Shown here one piece after another: positions 1-6,181 of a stretch of 7,769 nucleotides of DNA. The DNA comes from an uncultured Desulfobulbus sp. Lineage in GTDB: Bacteria > Desulfobacterota > Desulfobulbia > Desulfobulbales > Desulfobulbaceae. The notes under the pieces were generated by a model. That model saw only the letters and a program-made list of their open reading frames with translations. It was not told the DNA's origin and ran no database searches. The translations under genes and the position numbers were made by a program. The stretch is taken from assembly GCA_946539945.1 (NCBI GenBank), contig CAMNHX010000064.1:1-7769 (forward strand), given 5' to 3'. The stretch's first letter is position 1, and every line of letters starts with the position of its first letter.

Positions 1-49
1 GTTGTGCAACAATTTTTTGTTGTTTCTTCATCAATTTCTGTCTATTCAT
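1..49 (-). CDS. Start of an unidentified gene, cut by the window edge
   Basis: The minus strand has an ATG at 49-47 followed by 15 more sense codons with no stop before the window ends; the visible residues read MNRQKLMKKQQKIVAQ. A strong Shine-Dalgarno sequence (AGAGGAG, 63-57) sits 7 nt upstream, which is the main reason to believe this is real. The visible N-terminus is rich in Lys and Gln and would suit a soluble helical or coiled-coil start, but 16 residues are too few to name a family. It lies 68 bp downstream of the GNAT gene on the same strand, so it may be co-transcribed. The surrounding sequence (1-117) is clearly more AT-rich than the rest of the window, which could mean a different origin or simply an intergenic region. 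I do not recognise the product. Confidence 0.5.
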   Translation of the reverse strand, partial: MNRQKLMKKQQKIVAQ

Positions 50-56
50 GATATTA

Positions 57-63
57 CTCCTCT
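57..63 (-). promoter_or_regulatory. Shine-Dalgarno site of the edge gene
   Basis: The minus strand reads AGAGGAG, then a 7-nt spacer (TAATATC), then ATG. This is near-ideal complementarity and spacing, and it decides the start at 49. The bases just upstream (GATATAA) look like a -10 box, but they abut the Shine-Dalgarno site and would place the transcript start beyond it, so I do not call them a promoter. Confidence 0.55.
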
Positions 64-117
64 TATATCTGAAAGAATGTTGAAAAAACTGCTGTATTCT
101 GTTCTTTTTTATATTCC

Positions 118-423
118 TCAAAAACGCAACCCACAGGCAGGCGCGACTTCTCCTTCTGCCTGCATATCTGCGTATTCCGGGTGACGCCGCAGAAAGGTCT
201 GGGTGTAACTGCACTGGGGTCGCACCTGCTTGCCAGCAGCCCTCGTGTCATCCAAGGCAAAGCGGGTGAGCTTGCCTGCAAGGCTCTTGCCGCGCAGCGC
301 TTCAGGAACAAAGGTGTGCGTGAAAACCCGCACACCCTCTGCCTCCTCGTACTCCAGAACCGCAACTGAACCTTCTGCTTCCAGTTCGTAGCGCCTCTGG
401 TCAGGATTGTGTTGCAGCTTCAT
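118..423 (-). CDS. Small GNAT-family N-acetyltransferase (YjdJ-type, COG2388)
   Basis: A 101-residue protein of the compact GNAT class, which transfers acetyl from acetyl-CoA to an amine of unknown identity. The N-terminal half has short beta strands (residues about 11-38). The acetyl-CoA pyrophosphate-binding loop and following helix are at about 39-58 ([14 protein letters not shown], the RGKxLAxKL form of the GNAT motif A). A C-terminal [14 protein letters not shown] segment (71-84) matches the ending typical of these small proteins. About 95-110 residues is normal for the family, so it looks intact. The ATG at 423-421 overlaps the recA stop codon (ATGA), so translation is probably coupled to recA. 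Substrate and physiological role cannot be told from the sequence; the link to recA may be purely transcriptional. Family assignment is fairly sure, specific function unknown. Confidence 0.85.
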   Translation of the reverse strand: MKLQHNPDQRRYELEAEGSVAVLEYEEAEGVRVFTHTFVPEALRGKSLAGKLTRFALDDTRAAGKQVRPQCSYTQTFLRRHPEYADMQAEGEVAPACGLRF

Positions 424-1478
424 GCCTCCTCCGCCTCCACGGGATCAGAGGTGGGCAGCGGCGCATCGCCTGTTGGCATCCCAAGCGCCTGCCGCAGTTT
501 TGTATCAAGCTCAAGCATAAGTTCCGGATGGTCCTTCAGGTACTTCTTGGCATTTTCCCGGCCCTGACCAATGCGCTCGTCATTGTAGCTGTACCAGGCG
601 CCGCTCTTGTCAACCAGGCTGTTTTCCACAGCCAAATCCAGCAGATCGCCAGAGCGGGAAACGCCCTCACCGTACACAATGTCAAACTCCGCCTGCTTGA
701 AGGGCGGTGCAACCTTGTTTTTCACCACCTTGGCCTTGGTCTGGCTGCCGATAACGTCCTGACCCTCCTTCAGTTGCGTGGTCTTGCGGATGTCAATGCG
801 GATGGAACTGTAAAACTTGAGCGCATTGCCGCCCGTGGTGGTCTCCGGGTTGCCGAACATCACCCCGATCTTCATGCGGATCTGGTTGATGAAGATCACC
901 ACGGTATTGGTCCGGTTGATCAGACCCGTGAACTTGCGCATGGCGTGCGACATCAGCCGGGCCTGCAGACCCACGTGCTGATCACCCACATTGCCATCGA
1001 TTTCCGCTCTGGGAACCAGGGCTGCCACCGAGTCGATCACAATCACGTCAATGCCGCCGCTGCGCATGAGGATTTCCGTAATCTCCAGGGCCTGCTCGCC
1101 GTAGTCTGGCTGGGAGATGAGCAAGTTGTCCACATCCACGCCCAGACGCGCCGCATAACTGGTGTCCAGCGCGTTTTCCGCGTCAATGAAGGCCGCATTG
1201 CCGCCCCGACGCTGGGCCTCGGCAATGACGTGCAGGGCCAAAGTGGTCTTTCCTGAAGCTTCAGGACCGTAAATTTCCGTGATCCGACCTCGCGGCAGAC
1301 CACCCACGCCCAAGGCCAGATCCAGGGAGAGTACACCCGTGGGAATGACCGGGATGTTTTCCCGCTCGTTGGACCCCAGGCGCATGATGGAGCCTTTGCC
1401 GTATTGCCGCTGAATCTGGGCAATGGCGTTTTCCACACTTTTGAGGCGGTTTTCCTGAAGTTCTGTGCGTTCAGTCAT
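420..1478 (-). CDS. recA: RecA recombinase
   Basis: The strand-exchange ATPase of homologous recombination, and the co-protease that triggers LexA cleavage in the SOS response. At 352 residues it is of normal length and complete. Visible landmarks: N-terminal polymerisation helix with the [10 protein letters not shown] segment (26-35), Walker A GPEASGKT (71-78), catalytic Glu101 in FIDAENALD, Walker B VIVID (145-149), DNA-binding loop L1 around 161-170, [20 protein letters not shown] through loop L2 (198-217), and [10 protein letters not shown] (251-260). The C-terminal tail is short and only mildly acidic. An unusual point is Asn102 after the catalytic Glu, where E. coli and most RecA proteins have His97. 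A GGAG Shine-Dalgarno (1491-1488) lies 9 nt before the ATG. It sits 86 bp downstream of cinA and overlaps the GNAT gene by 4 bp. I found no LexA box or convincing promoter in the gap before it, so it is probably read from upstream. Confidence 0.98.
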   Translation of the reverse strand: MTERTELQENRLKSVENAIAQIQRQYGKGSIMRLGSNERENIPVIPTGVLSLDLALGVGGLPRGRITEIYGPEASGKTTLALHVIAEAQRRGGNAAFIDAENALDTSYAARLGVDVDNLLISQPDYGEQALEITEILMRSGGIDVIVIDSVAALVPRAEIDGNVGDQHVGLQARLMSHAMRKFTGLINRTNTVVIFINQIRMKIGVMFGNPETTTGGNALKFYSSIRIDIRKTTQLKEGQDVIGSQTKAKVVKNKVAPPFKQAEFDIVYGEGVSRSGDLLDLAVENSLVDKSGAWYSYNDERIGQGRENAKKYLKDHPELMLELDTKLRQALGMPTGDAPLPTSDPVEAEEA

Positions 1479-1564
1479 ATCTGTTGTCTCCAGTGTTCAT
1501 GAAGGGAAAGAGCCTGTGGTCTGCCGGTCTCTCCAAGACCCGCGTTCAGGGCGCAGCAAAAAAC
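1479..1564 (-). other. cinA-recA intergenic gap with small hairpin
   Basis: This 86-bp gap contains the recA Shine-Dalgarno and one 5-bp hairpin (GGTCT 1526-1530 with AGACC 1536-1540, loop of 5). No T-tract follows the hairpin on the minus strand, so it is not an intrinsic terminator and read-through from cinA into recA is expected. I looked for both the CTGT-N8-ACAG and GAAC-N4-GTTC types of LexA box and saw neither; the nearest is GAACGCGGGTCT, which fails in the second half. Confidence 0.35.
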
Positions 1565-2818
1565 TCAAGAATGGGCAAGAAAGTGGCGCAGCATATCCAG
1601 CGCCCGCTGCATGGTTTGCTGCTGGATTTCCTGACGGGAACCGTGCAGGGAAAGGCGCTGCACCTGTGGCGTGTCCAGACCTTGCGCGGCAAGCCCCAAA
1701 AAGATTGTGCCCACCGGCTTTTCAGGAGAGCCGCCGGACGGCCCGGCAATGCCGGTCACAGCCAGCGCCAGATCACCACCCAGATGCGCCAAAGCGCCCT
1801 TGGCCAGGGCTGTCGCGCACTCTTTGCTGACCGCACCAAAGTCGGCCAGAAGCGCGGCAGGCACACCCAAAAGCTGCTCTTTCAGACGGTTGGAATAGAC
1901 CACCACGCCGCCTTCAAACCAGTGGGAACTGCCGGGAATGGCGGTCAGGCTGGAGGCGATCAGCCCGCCGGTGCAGGATTCGGCCAGCACCAGACGCAGA
2001 CCGCGCTGCTCCAGAAGGCGTCCCAGGCATTCGGGCAGGGTGTCGCTGTTTTCGCCAAACAGGGTTGCGCCCAAGGCTGAACGGATAAGCGTGTCTGCCT
2101 CGGTAAAGAGTTGGGCATTCTGAACTGCGTTTTCTGTGCGCACAGTCAGGCTCACGTCCACTGCCGCGTCAACCGGATAATAGCCGATCTGCAGGCCGGG
2201 TCTGCCTTCCAGCGGTTTGAGGCGGGCGTTGATGTCCAGTTCAGGCAGACCGATGCTGTGGTAGAGGTGTTGGCGCACCGGTGGTTGAGGAAAGCGGCGG
2301 GTCAGTTCAGGAATGAGCTTTTCGGACAGCAGAATGGCCATCTGCGAAGGCACGCCGGGCAGAAACCAGAGCGGCTTGCCCTGATACTCCAGAAGATACC
2401 CGGCCATACGGCCCTGCAAGTCCAAAGGTTCTGCGCCTTCCGGCAGGACAGCAAAGCGGGCGAAGCGGGCAAAGTCACCTTCCCGTCCCTGGGCAGCCAG
2501 ATAGTCCCGAAGTCGCGCCTCCAGAACCGGATGGCTGACCGTTTTCAGACCCAGGGCGCGGGCAGCGGCGGCAGTGGTCAGATCGTCGTCCGTGGAACCA
2601 AGACCACCTGTCACCAGGACAAAGTCGGCCCGGCTGATCGCGGTGCGCAGGGTAGCGCCGATCAGCTCCGGGTTGTCGCCAATGCACTGCATGACCGCAA
2701 AATCGTAACCCAACAGAAACAGTTCCCGGGCTGCCAGACGGCTGGTGCTGTTGGCAACCCTGCCACAGGTCAGCTCGTCGCCTATCGCTATGATTTCGCC
2801 AGCAATACGTGTTTGCAT
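1565..2818 (-). CDS. cinA: CinA family protein: two-domain nicotinamide-nucleotide amidohydrolase
   Basis: A 417-residue, full-length two-domain CinA. Residues about 4-170 form the molybdopterin-binding-like (COG1058) domain, with GDELTCGR (13-20), TGGLGSTDDDLT (70-81) and LPGVPSQM (153-160). Residues about 260-412 form the C-terminal PncC domain, with AESCTGG (279-285, Ser281 in the catalytic position), YSN (308-310) and TGIAGPSGGSPEKPVGT (355-371). The family deamidates NMN to nicotinate mononucleotide, recycling the by-product of NAD-dependent DNA ligase; the N-terminal domain is linked to ADP-ribose or FAD pyrophosphatase activity in some members. The usual GGLGPT has Ser for Pro here. 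I chose the ATG at 2818: the conserved N-terminus begins there and GGAGAGAAG stands just upstream, while a longer reading from 2896 would overlap mtaB and add 26 unconserved residues. cinA next to recA is a widespread arrangement. Confidence 0.95.
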   Translation of the reverse strand: MQTRIAGEIIAIGDELTCGRVANSTSRLAARELFLLGYDFAVMQCIGDNPELIGATLRTAISRADFVLVTGGLGSTDDDLTTAAAARALGLKTVSHPVLEARLRDYLAAQGREGDFARFARFAVLPEGAEPLDLQGRMAGYLLEYQGKPLWFLPGVPSQMAILLSEKLIPELTRRFPQPPVRQHLYHSIGLPELDINARLKPLEGRPGLQIGYYPVDAAVDVSLTVRTENAVQNAQLFTEADTLIRSALGATLFGENSDTLPECLGRLLEQRGLRLVLAESCTGGLIASSLTAIPGSSHWFEGGVVVYSNRLKEQLLGVPAALLADFGAVSKECATALAKGALAHLGGDLALAVTGIAGPSGGSPEKPVGTIFLGLAAQGLDTPQVQRLSLHGSRQEIQQQTMQRALDMLRHFLAHS

Positions 2819-2845
2819 GTCTCTTCTCTCCGTGAATTGCGGCGC

Positions 2846-2874
2846 AGTGTACACGTTTCCCGCGACAGGCTCAA
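2846..2874 (-). promoter_or_regulatory. Possible internal sigma70 promoter for cinA-recA
   Basis: The minus strand has TTGAGC (2874-2869, 4 of 6 to the -35 consensus), a 17-bp spacer and TACACT (2851-2846, 4 of 6 to the -10 consensus). The -35 box overlaps the mtaB stop codon. A start about 7 bp after the -10 box would give a leader of roughly 20 nt ending in the cinA Shine-Dalgarno. This would let cinA-recA be expressed apart from mtaB. It is pattern matching only; boxes of this quality also arise by chance. Confidence 0.35.
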
Positions 2875-4169
2875 GCCCCTGTTTCCAGCTTGCCAAGGAG
2901 TCCCGACTCCTCTGCTGCTGTCAGGCGCACAGCAAGCACAGAGTTGATCAGCGTTTCTGGTCCGGCAAAGCGCACGGGCAGATAGTTTTCGCTGAAGCCC
3001 TCCAGAAGACCCGGCTTCAGACAGCGCTCTGCCAGCACCTGCACGCGCCTGCCCAGATTGGCCTCGTAAAAACGACGGCGCAGACGGGCATCCAGCTCGT
3101 GCAGGAGTGCGGCCCTCTCTGCCTTGACTGATTGGGGCAAGTGATCGGGGAGGGAAGCGGCTTTGGTTCCGGGGCGTTTGGAGTAGGGAAAGACGTGCAG
3201 AAAGCTGACCGGCAAAGACTCCAGAAAGGCGCGGGTACTGGCAGCCTCAAGCCCTGTTTCGCCGGGAAAACCTGTAAGCACGTCGCAAGCAATGCCTGCC
3301 AGCGGGAAGCGTTCGTGCAGCAGGTTCAGCTTTTCGGCAAAGTCAGCTGTCCGGTAGCGGCGGCCCATGAGCGCCAGAATACGGTCTTCGCCGCTTTGCA
3401 GGGGCAGGTGAAAGTGGGGCATGAAGTTGGGTGTGGCACTGGCAAAATCCAGAAAGTCCTGATCCACCTCGGTGGGTTCCACAGAACTCAAACGGAAGCG
3501 GATGGCTGGAAAGTCAGCGCAAAGCCGGGCCAGTAGAGAGACAAGATTTTCCCCCTCCTTGAGGTCCAATCCGTACCTGCCCACGTTGATGCCTGTAACC
3601 ACGATTTCCCGGTATCCGGCCCTGGCAAAGAGCGCGGCCTGCTGCAGGACCTGCGCCCTGGACAGACTGCGGCTGCGCCCCCGCGTATAAGGCACGATAC
3701 AGTAGGAGCAGAAGTTGTTGCAGCCGTCCTGAACGCGCAGAAAGGCACGGGTATGGCCGGGAAAGCTCTGGACAGGCAGGGCGAACACCTCTTTTTTTTC
3801 CGCCATAGGCAGCAGGCGAGGCGCGGGAATCTGTCCTAGCGCCACAGCCACGAGCTGCTCCTTGTGACTGTTACCGATCAGCAGAATGCGTGGATCAATC
3901 TGATGGAGTGTGTCAGCCTCGGCCTGGGCGTAGCAGCCTGTGACCACGATCCGGGCCTGGGGATTGCGGCGCAGTGCGGCTCGGACGCTCTGCCTGGACT
4001 GCTGTCCAGCCCGCCCTGTGACTGCGCAGGTGTTGATGACATAGATGTCGGCCTGTTCGCGGGCTGCAACCAGGGTGCAGCCCGCAGCACGGAAGGCGTT
4101 GTCCAGCGCGGCAGATTCCACCTGATTGACCTTGCAGCCCAAGGTCAGAATGGCAACACGGAGAGTCAT
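2871..4169 (-). CDS. mtaB: MtaB: tRNA (t6A37) C2-methylthiotransferase, radical SAM
   Basis: A 432-residue methylthiotransferase that converts t6A at position 37 of ANN-decoding tRNAs to ms2t6A, using two [4Fe-4S] clusters and S-adenosylmethionine. The N-terminal UPF0004 domain carries cluster ligands Cys12 (TLGCKVNQVES), Cys48 (NTCAVT) and Cys79 (TGCYAQ). The radical SAM motif CNNFCSYC supplies Cys150, Cys154 and Cys157. A C-terminal TRAM-like RNA-binding region spans about 370-428. The GCKVNQ signature and NTCAVT point to MtaB rather than MiaB or RimO, and the length is typical. The ATG at 4169 is fixed by the conserved start MTLRVAILTLGCKVN, yet the upstream bases (CACCCCAAAACC) lack any Shine-Dalgarno; the preceding gene ends only 39 bp before, so translation may depend on coupling. 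It precedes cinA by 52 bp. Confidence 0.95.
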   Translation of the reverse strand: MTLRVAILTLGCKVNQVESAALDNAFRAAGCTLVAAREQADIYVINTCAVTGRAGQQSRQSVRAALRRNPQARIVVTGCYAQAEADTLHQIDPRILLIGNSHKEQLVAVALGQIPAPRLLPMAEKKEVFALPVQSFPGHTRAFLRVQDGCNNFCSYCIVPYTRGRSRSLSRAQVLQQAALFARAGYREIVVTGINVGRYGLDLKEGENLVSLLARLCADFPAIRFRLSSVEPTEVDQDFLDFASATPNFMPHFHLPLQSGEDRILALMGRRYRTADFAEKLNLLHERFPLAGIACDVLTGFPGETGLEAASTRAFLESLPVSFLHVFPYSKRPGTKAASLPDHLPQSVKAERAALLHELDARLRRRFYEANLGRRVQVLAERCLKPGLLEGFSENYLPVRFAGPETLINSVLAVRLTAAEESGLLGKLETGA

Positions 4170-4180
4170 GGTTTTGGGGT

Positions 4181-4196
4181 GAGCGGAACGCTCCGC
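4181..4196 (-). other. Alternative short hairpins ahead of mtaB
   Basis: Between the PiT stop and the mtaB start, two overlapping 5-bp hairpins can form: GAGCG/CGCTC (4181-4193, 3-nt loop) and GCGGA/TCCGC (4183-4196, 4-nt loop). There is no T-tract, so this is not a terminator. It lies 11 nt upstream of the mtaB ATG, where a Shine-Dalgarno would normally be, and may affect initiation or mRNA processing. Confidence 0.35.
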
Positions 4197-4208
4197 CTGA
4201 CAAAGGCA

Positions 4209-5186
4209 CTAAAACGGCAGGATCCAGGACAGGAGCGCTGCAATGCCCATGCAGACCGGAATGGTCAGCACCCAGGCGATGACAATGTTCTTGACAATGT
4301 TCAGGTTCAAGGCCCGATGCCCCTTGGTGGAACCCACTCCCATGATGGCTGTGGAAATGATGTGGGTCGTGCTGACCGGCATTCCGAAGTGGGAGGCGGT
4401 CAGGATCACTGTGGCTGAAGCGGTTTCTGCGGCAAAGCCGTGTACCGGCTTCAGCTTGATCATTTTGTCGCCCATGGTGCGGATGATGCGCAGACCGCCG
4501 GACATGGTCCCGAAACCCATGGTCAAGGCGCAACCAAAGATCACCCAGACCGGAACCTCAAAGTTTTCCAGTGCGCCGTAACTGAACAGGGCCAAAGTGA
4601 TGATACCCATGGTTTTCTGGGCATCATTGCTGCCGTGGCTCAAGGCCATGATGCCAGAAGACACCAGTTGCAGCTTGCGGAACCAGGCGTTGATCACATA
4701 GGGTCTGGCGCGGCAACTGAACCAGAGAATCAGGACCATGGCCAGAAAGCCGATACCAAAGCCCAGAACAGGCGAGGTCAGCATGGGCGCGATCACCTTT
4801 TTGGCCAGACCGTCCAGCAGAACCACGCCAAAGCCTGCCTTGGCAATGGCCGCGCCAATCAGACCGCCAATCAGGGCGTGGGAGGAACTGGAGGGAATGC
4901 CCAGATACCAGGTGATCAGGTTCCAGATGATTGCGGCCAACAGGGCGCACAGGATCACACCCTGGGTCACGATTTCGGTTTCCACCAGTCCCTGACCAAT
5001 GGTTCCTGCCACGTGAGTACCCAGAAAAGCGCCCACAATGTTCAGGGAACCTGCGTAGATCACGGCAGCACGGGCGCTCAACACCTTGGTGGATACTACT
5101 GTGGCGATGGCGTTCGCAGAATCGTGAAAGCCGTTGATAAATTCAAACACCAGTGCGGTGGCAATCACCACCAGAAGCAGAATCAT
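4209..5186 (-). CDS. pit: PiT-family inorganic phosphate permease
   Basis: A 325-residue inner-membrane transporter for low-affinity, ion-coupled uptake of phosphate (often as metal-phosphate). The internal duplication of the family is clear: GFHDSANAIAT (19-29) is echoed by SHGSNDAQKTMG (183-194), and GIPSSSSHALIGGLIGA (96-112) by GMPVSTTHIISTAIMGVG (268-285). The Asp of each ND/HD-type motif and the Ser/Thr-rich loops are present. Hydrophobic stretches at about 1-17, 44-64, 74-94, 105-123, 136-156, 196-222 and 300-322 fit a multi-pass protein. It matches the short bacterial/archaeal PiT form of about 330 residues rather than the roughly 500-residue E. coli PitA. An AAGGA Shine-Dalgarno lies just before the ATG. 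It follows the DUF47 gene by 32 bp, the usual partnership. The transported ion and coupling are not visible in the sequence. Confidence 0.93.
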   Translation of the reverse strand: MILLLVVIATALVFEFINGFHDSANAIATVVSTKVLSARAAVIYAGSLNIVGAFLGTHVAGTIGQGLVETEIVTQGVILCALLAAIIWNLITWYLGIPSSSSHALIGGLIGAAIAKAGFGVVLLDGLAKKVIAPMLTSPVLGFGIGFLAMVLILWFSCRARPYVINAWFRKLQLVSSGIMALSHGSNDAQKTMGIITLALFSYGALENFEVPVWVIFGCALTMGFGTMSGGLRIIRTMGDKMIKLKPVHGFAAETASATVILTASHFGMPVSTTHIISTAIMGVGSTKGHRALNLNIVKNIVIAWVLTIPVCMGIAALLSWILPF

Positions 5187-5218
5187 GAGAGTCCTTTGTG
5201 CAAGAGCCGCCCGCAGGC

Positions 5219-5863
5219 CTAGCTGTGTTTCAGGGAGATGGTGACGATCATGTCGGCAATGGCGGAGCAGATGTCCAGGGCATTTTCAATGCCCTTGTAG
5301 ATGGCGCGCCACTTCAGCACCTGCAGCGCGTCATACTTGCCGGAAAAGAGGTCTTCGGTGGCTGAATAGAGCAGGTCGTCGCCTGTGCTTTCAATCTCCT
5401 GGATACGGGCGCTGCAGGCAGAAACCTCCTTCACAGGCGCACCGTTGCGCAACAGGGCCACCAGTTTGCGCAGCTCCTCGGCAGAAGTGCTCAACAGGTC
5501 AGACTGCTGGAGGATGAGTTCGTTGTAGTCGTCAATCTGGTAGATGCGCAGGTTGACACAGGCTTTCAGGATGACCTTGGTTGCCTTGTAGAGCTTGGCT
5601 GCGATAAGCTGGATGTCTTCGCGGTCAATCGGGGTGATGAAGGACTCGTCCAGGAGGGTCAGGCAGCGGGTCTGGACTTCAGAGGCGCGTTTTTTGTAGG
5701 CTTTGGCCTGCGCCAGACAGTCTTCCCGTTCCTTGGGGTCTGAATGGACGATCTGGTAAAAGAGGTAGGCAGACAGCTGGCAAACTTCCGCGCCCTCTTC
5801 AAAGTGATCGTAAAACCTGTTTTCAGGCGGCGGCAGAATTTTGGCAAGAAAACCGAGACGCAT
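5219..5863 (-). CDS. DUF47 family protein, PhoU-like partner of the PiT permease
   Basis: A 214-residue, mostly helical soluble protein of the DUF47 (TIGR00153, PhoU-related) family. These proteins are regularly encoded next to PiT permeases and are thought to modulate or accompany phosphate transport; their biochemistry is poorly defined. Visible markers: N-terminal FYDHFEEGA (17-25), SFITPIDREDI (74-84) in the middle, EIESTGDDLLYSATEDLF (156-173) with acidic residues of the metal-binding E-x3-D type, and the C-terminal GIENALDICSAIADMIVTI (191-209). Length is normal for the family. I start it at 5863 because AAGGAG stands 5 nt before that ATG and the conserved N-terminus MRLGFLAKILPP begins there; a longer reading from 5932 adds 23 unconserved residues. 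It is the first gene after a 318-bp gene-free region, so regulation of the phosphate pair probably lies there. I saw no clear Pho box. Confidence 0.92.
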   Translation of the reverse strand: MRLGFLAKILPPPENRFYDHFEEGAEVCQLSAYLFYQIVHSDPKEREDCLAQAKAYKKRASEVQTRCLTLLDESFITPIDREDIQLIAAKLYKATKVILKACVNLRIYQIDDYNELILQQSDLLSTSAEELRKLVALLRNGAPVKEVSACSARIQEIESTGDDLLYSATEDLFSGKYDALQVLKWRAIYKGIENALDICSAIADMIVTISLKHS

Positions 5864-5868
5864 GAATT

Positions 5869-5874
5869 CTCCTT
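5869..5874 (-). promoter_or_regulatory. Shine-Dalgarno site of the DUF47 gene
   Basis: The minus strand reads AAGGAG, 5 nt (AATTC), ATG. It decides the start at 5863. It lies only 6 nt beyond the 3' arm of the long inverted repeat at 5881-5894, so pairing of that arm could influence access to it. Confidence 0.75.
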
Positions 5875-5880
5875 TTTCTC

Positions 5881-6053
5881 GCAATGTCGTCAACTCAAGA
5901 GGCTGTGCAGGGCTGTCTGCAAAGCGCGGCAAGGGAGGTCAGTCTTGCAAAACAGCGGTGAGGCGGAACCTTCCTCTGGCAGCGCTTGCACTACCGCCTC
6001 CCTCAAAGGCGGACAGCTTGAAATGCCACTGTGCGGCAGGTTGACGACATTGC
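5881..6053. repeat. Perfect 14-bp inverted repeat, long spacer
   Basis: GCAATGTCGTCAAC at 5881-5894 is the exact reverse complement of GTTGACGACATTGC at 6040-6053, with 145 bp between the arms. In a minus-strand RNA the 3' arm would end 6 nt before the Shine-Dalgarno of the DUF47 gene. A rough chance estimate (about 50,000 pairings in 318 bp times 4 to the power -14) is near 0.0002, so it is unlikely to be accidental. It could be an RNA stem or two opposed binding sites for one regulator. Confidence 0.7.
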
Positions 6054-6134
6054 CATTTTCTGGGGATAGTCTTTCAGTGGCTGTGCAGTTGAAAAAAAAC
6101 CGCCCTTACAAACCAGATTCAGGCTGTTTTGCAA
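5945..6134. repeat. Perfect 12-bp inverted repeat interlocked with the 14-bp one
   Basis: TTGCAAAACAGC at 5945-5956 is the exact reverse complement of GCTGTTTTGCAA at 6123-6134. The arms alternate with those of the 14-bp repeat (order A, B, A', B'), so as RNA the two stems would form a pseudoknot or exclude each other. A degraded third copy of the motif (GGCTGTCTGCAAA) lies at about 5911-5923. Confidence 0.6.
5960..6012 (-). promoter_or_regulatory. Mutually exclusive hairpins (attenuator-like)
   Basis: On the minus strand a central GAGGCGG (6000-5994) can pair either with the upstream CCGCCT (6012-6007, 7-nt loop) or with the downstream CCGCCTC (5966-5960, 27-nt loop). Competing pairings of one segment are the hallmark of leader switches, but no U-tract follows, so any effect would be on translation or Rho rather than on intrinsic termination. 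No known riboswitch class is recognised. Confidence 0.35.
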
Positions 6135-6181
6135 ACTGTTTTTTCCGGGTATAGAAGCGGGAACGGTGCGCTGCATCCGGT

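Larger units (their letters stand above)
5864..6181 (-). other. 318-bp gene-free region, possible structured leader of the DUF47-PiT transcript
   Basis: No convincing gene on either strand. It should hold the end of the U32 transcript and the promoter of the phosphate genes, but I could not fix either. A T8 tract on the minus strand (6099-6092) follows GGGCGG, with no matching CCGCCC arm upstream, so no terminator is called. The best sigma70-like match is TTGCAA (6134-6129) with TTGTAA 17 bp downstream, which is weak. The region contains two perfect inverted repeats (listed separately), a set of alternative hairpins, and a 10-bp direct repeat GGCTGTGCAG (5901-5910 and 6079-6088). Confidence 0.5.

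Noticed and set aside
7..22. CAACAA-TTTT-TTGTTG hairpin as a terminator
   Set aside because: The stem is only A-T/G-C mixed and weak, and it lies inside the open frame that begins at 49.
2..184. Plus-strand small open frame at the window start
   Set aside because: It starts at a TTG without a ribosome site, overlaps the GNAT gene on the other strand and has no recognisable features.
528..1256. Long plus-strand open frame opposite recA (242 codons)
   Set aside because: It mirrors the codon structure of recA on the other strand, resembles no protein family and has no ribosome binding site.
1479..1564. LexA operator upstream of recA
   Set aside because: The best candidate, GAACGCGGGTCT, lacks the second half-site; CTGGAGACAACAG has the wrong spacing for a CTGT-N8-ACAG box.
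2819..2896. N-terminal extension of CinA by 26 residues
   Set aside because: It would overlap mtaB, is not conserved-looking, and the ATG at 2818 has a good Shine-Dalgarno and the family N-terminus.
2111..2947. Plus-strand open frame opposite cinA (278 codons)
   Set aside because: An antisense artefact of GC-rich codon use; the minus strand encodes a full-length conserved CinA.
3913..4533. Minus-strand frame overlapping the PiT and mtaB genes (206 codons)
   Set aside because: It is an alternative frame of two well-supported genes, with low-complexity His/Arg/Ser-rich sequence.
4440..5222. Plus-strand open frame opposite the PiT gene (260 codons)
   Set aside because: Its His/Gln/Gly-rich composition is typical of the reverse complement of a membrane protein, and the PiT motifs on the minus strand are unambiguous.
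5864..5932. N-terminal extension of the DUF47 protein by 23 residues
   Set aside because: The AAGGAG site 5 nt before the ATG at 5863 and the family N-terminus favour the shorter form.
6041..6070. Plus-strand promoter TTGACG-18-GATAGT, possibly for an antisense RNA
   Set aside because: The -35 box is good but is part of the inverted repeat, the -10 box is poor, and no terminator or RNA-like structure follows.
6091..6100. T8 tract on the minus strand as an intrinsic terminator of the U32 transcript
   Set aside because: GGGCGG precedes it, but no complementary arm lies upstream, so no stable stem can be drawn.
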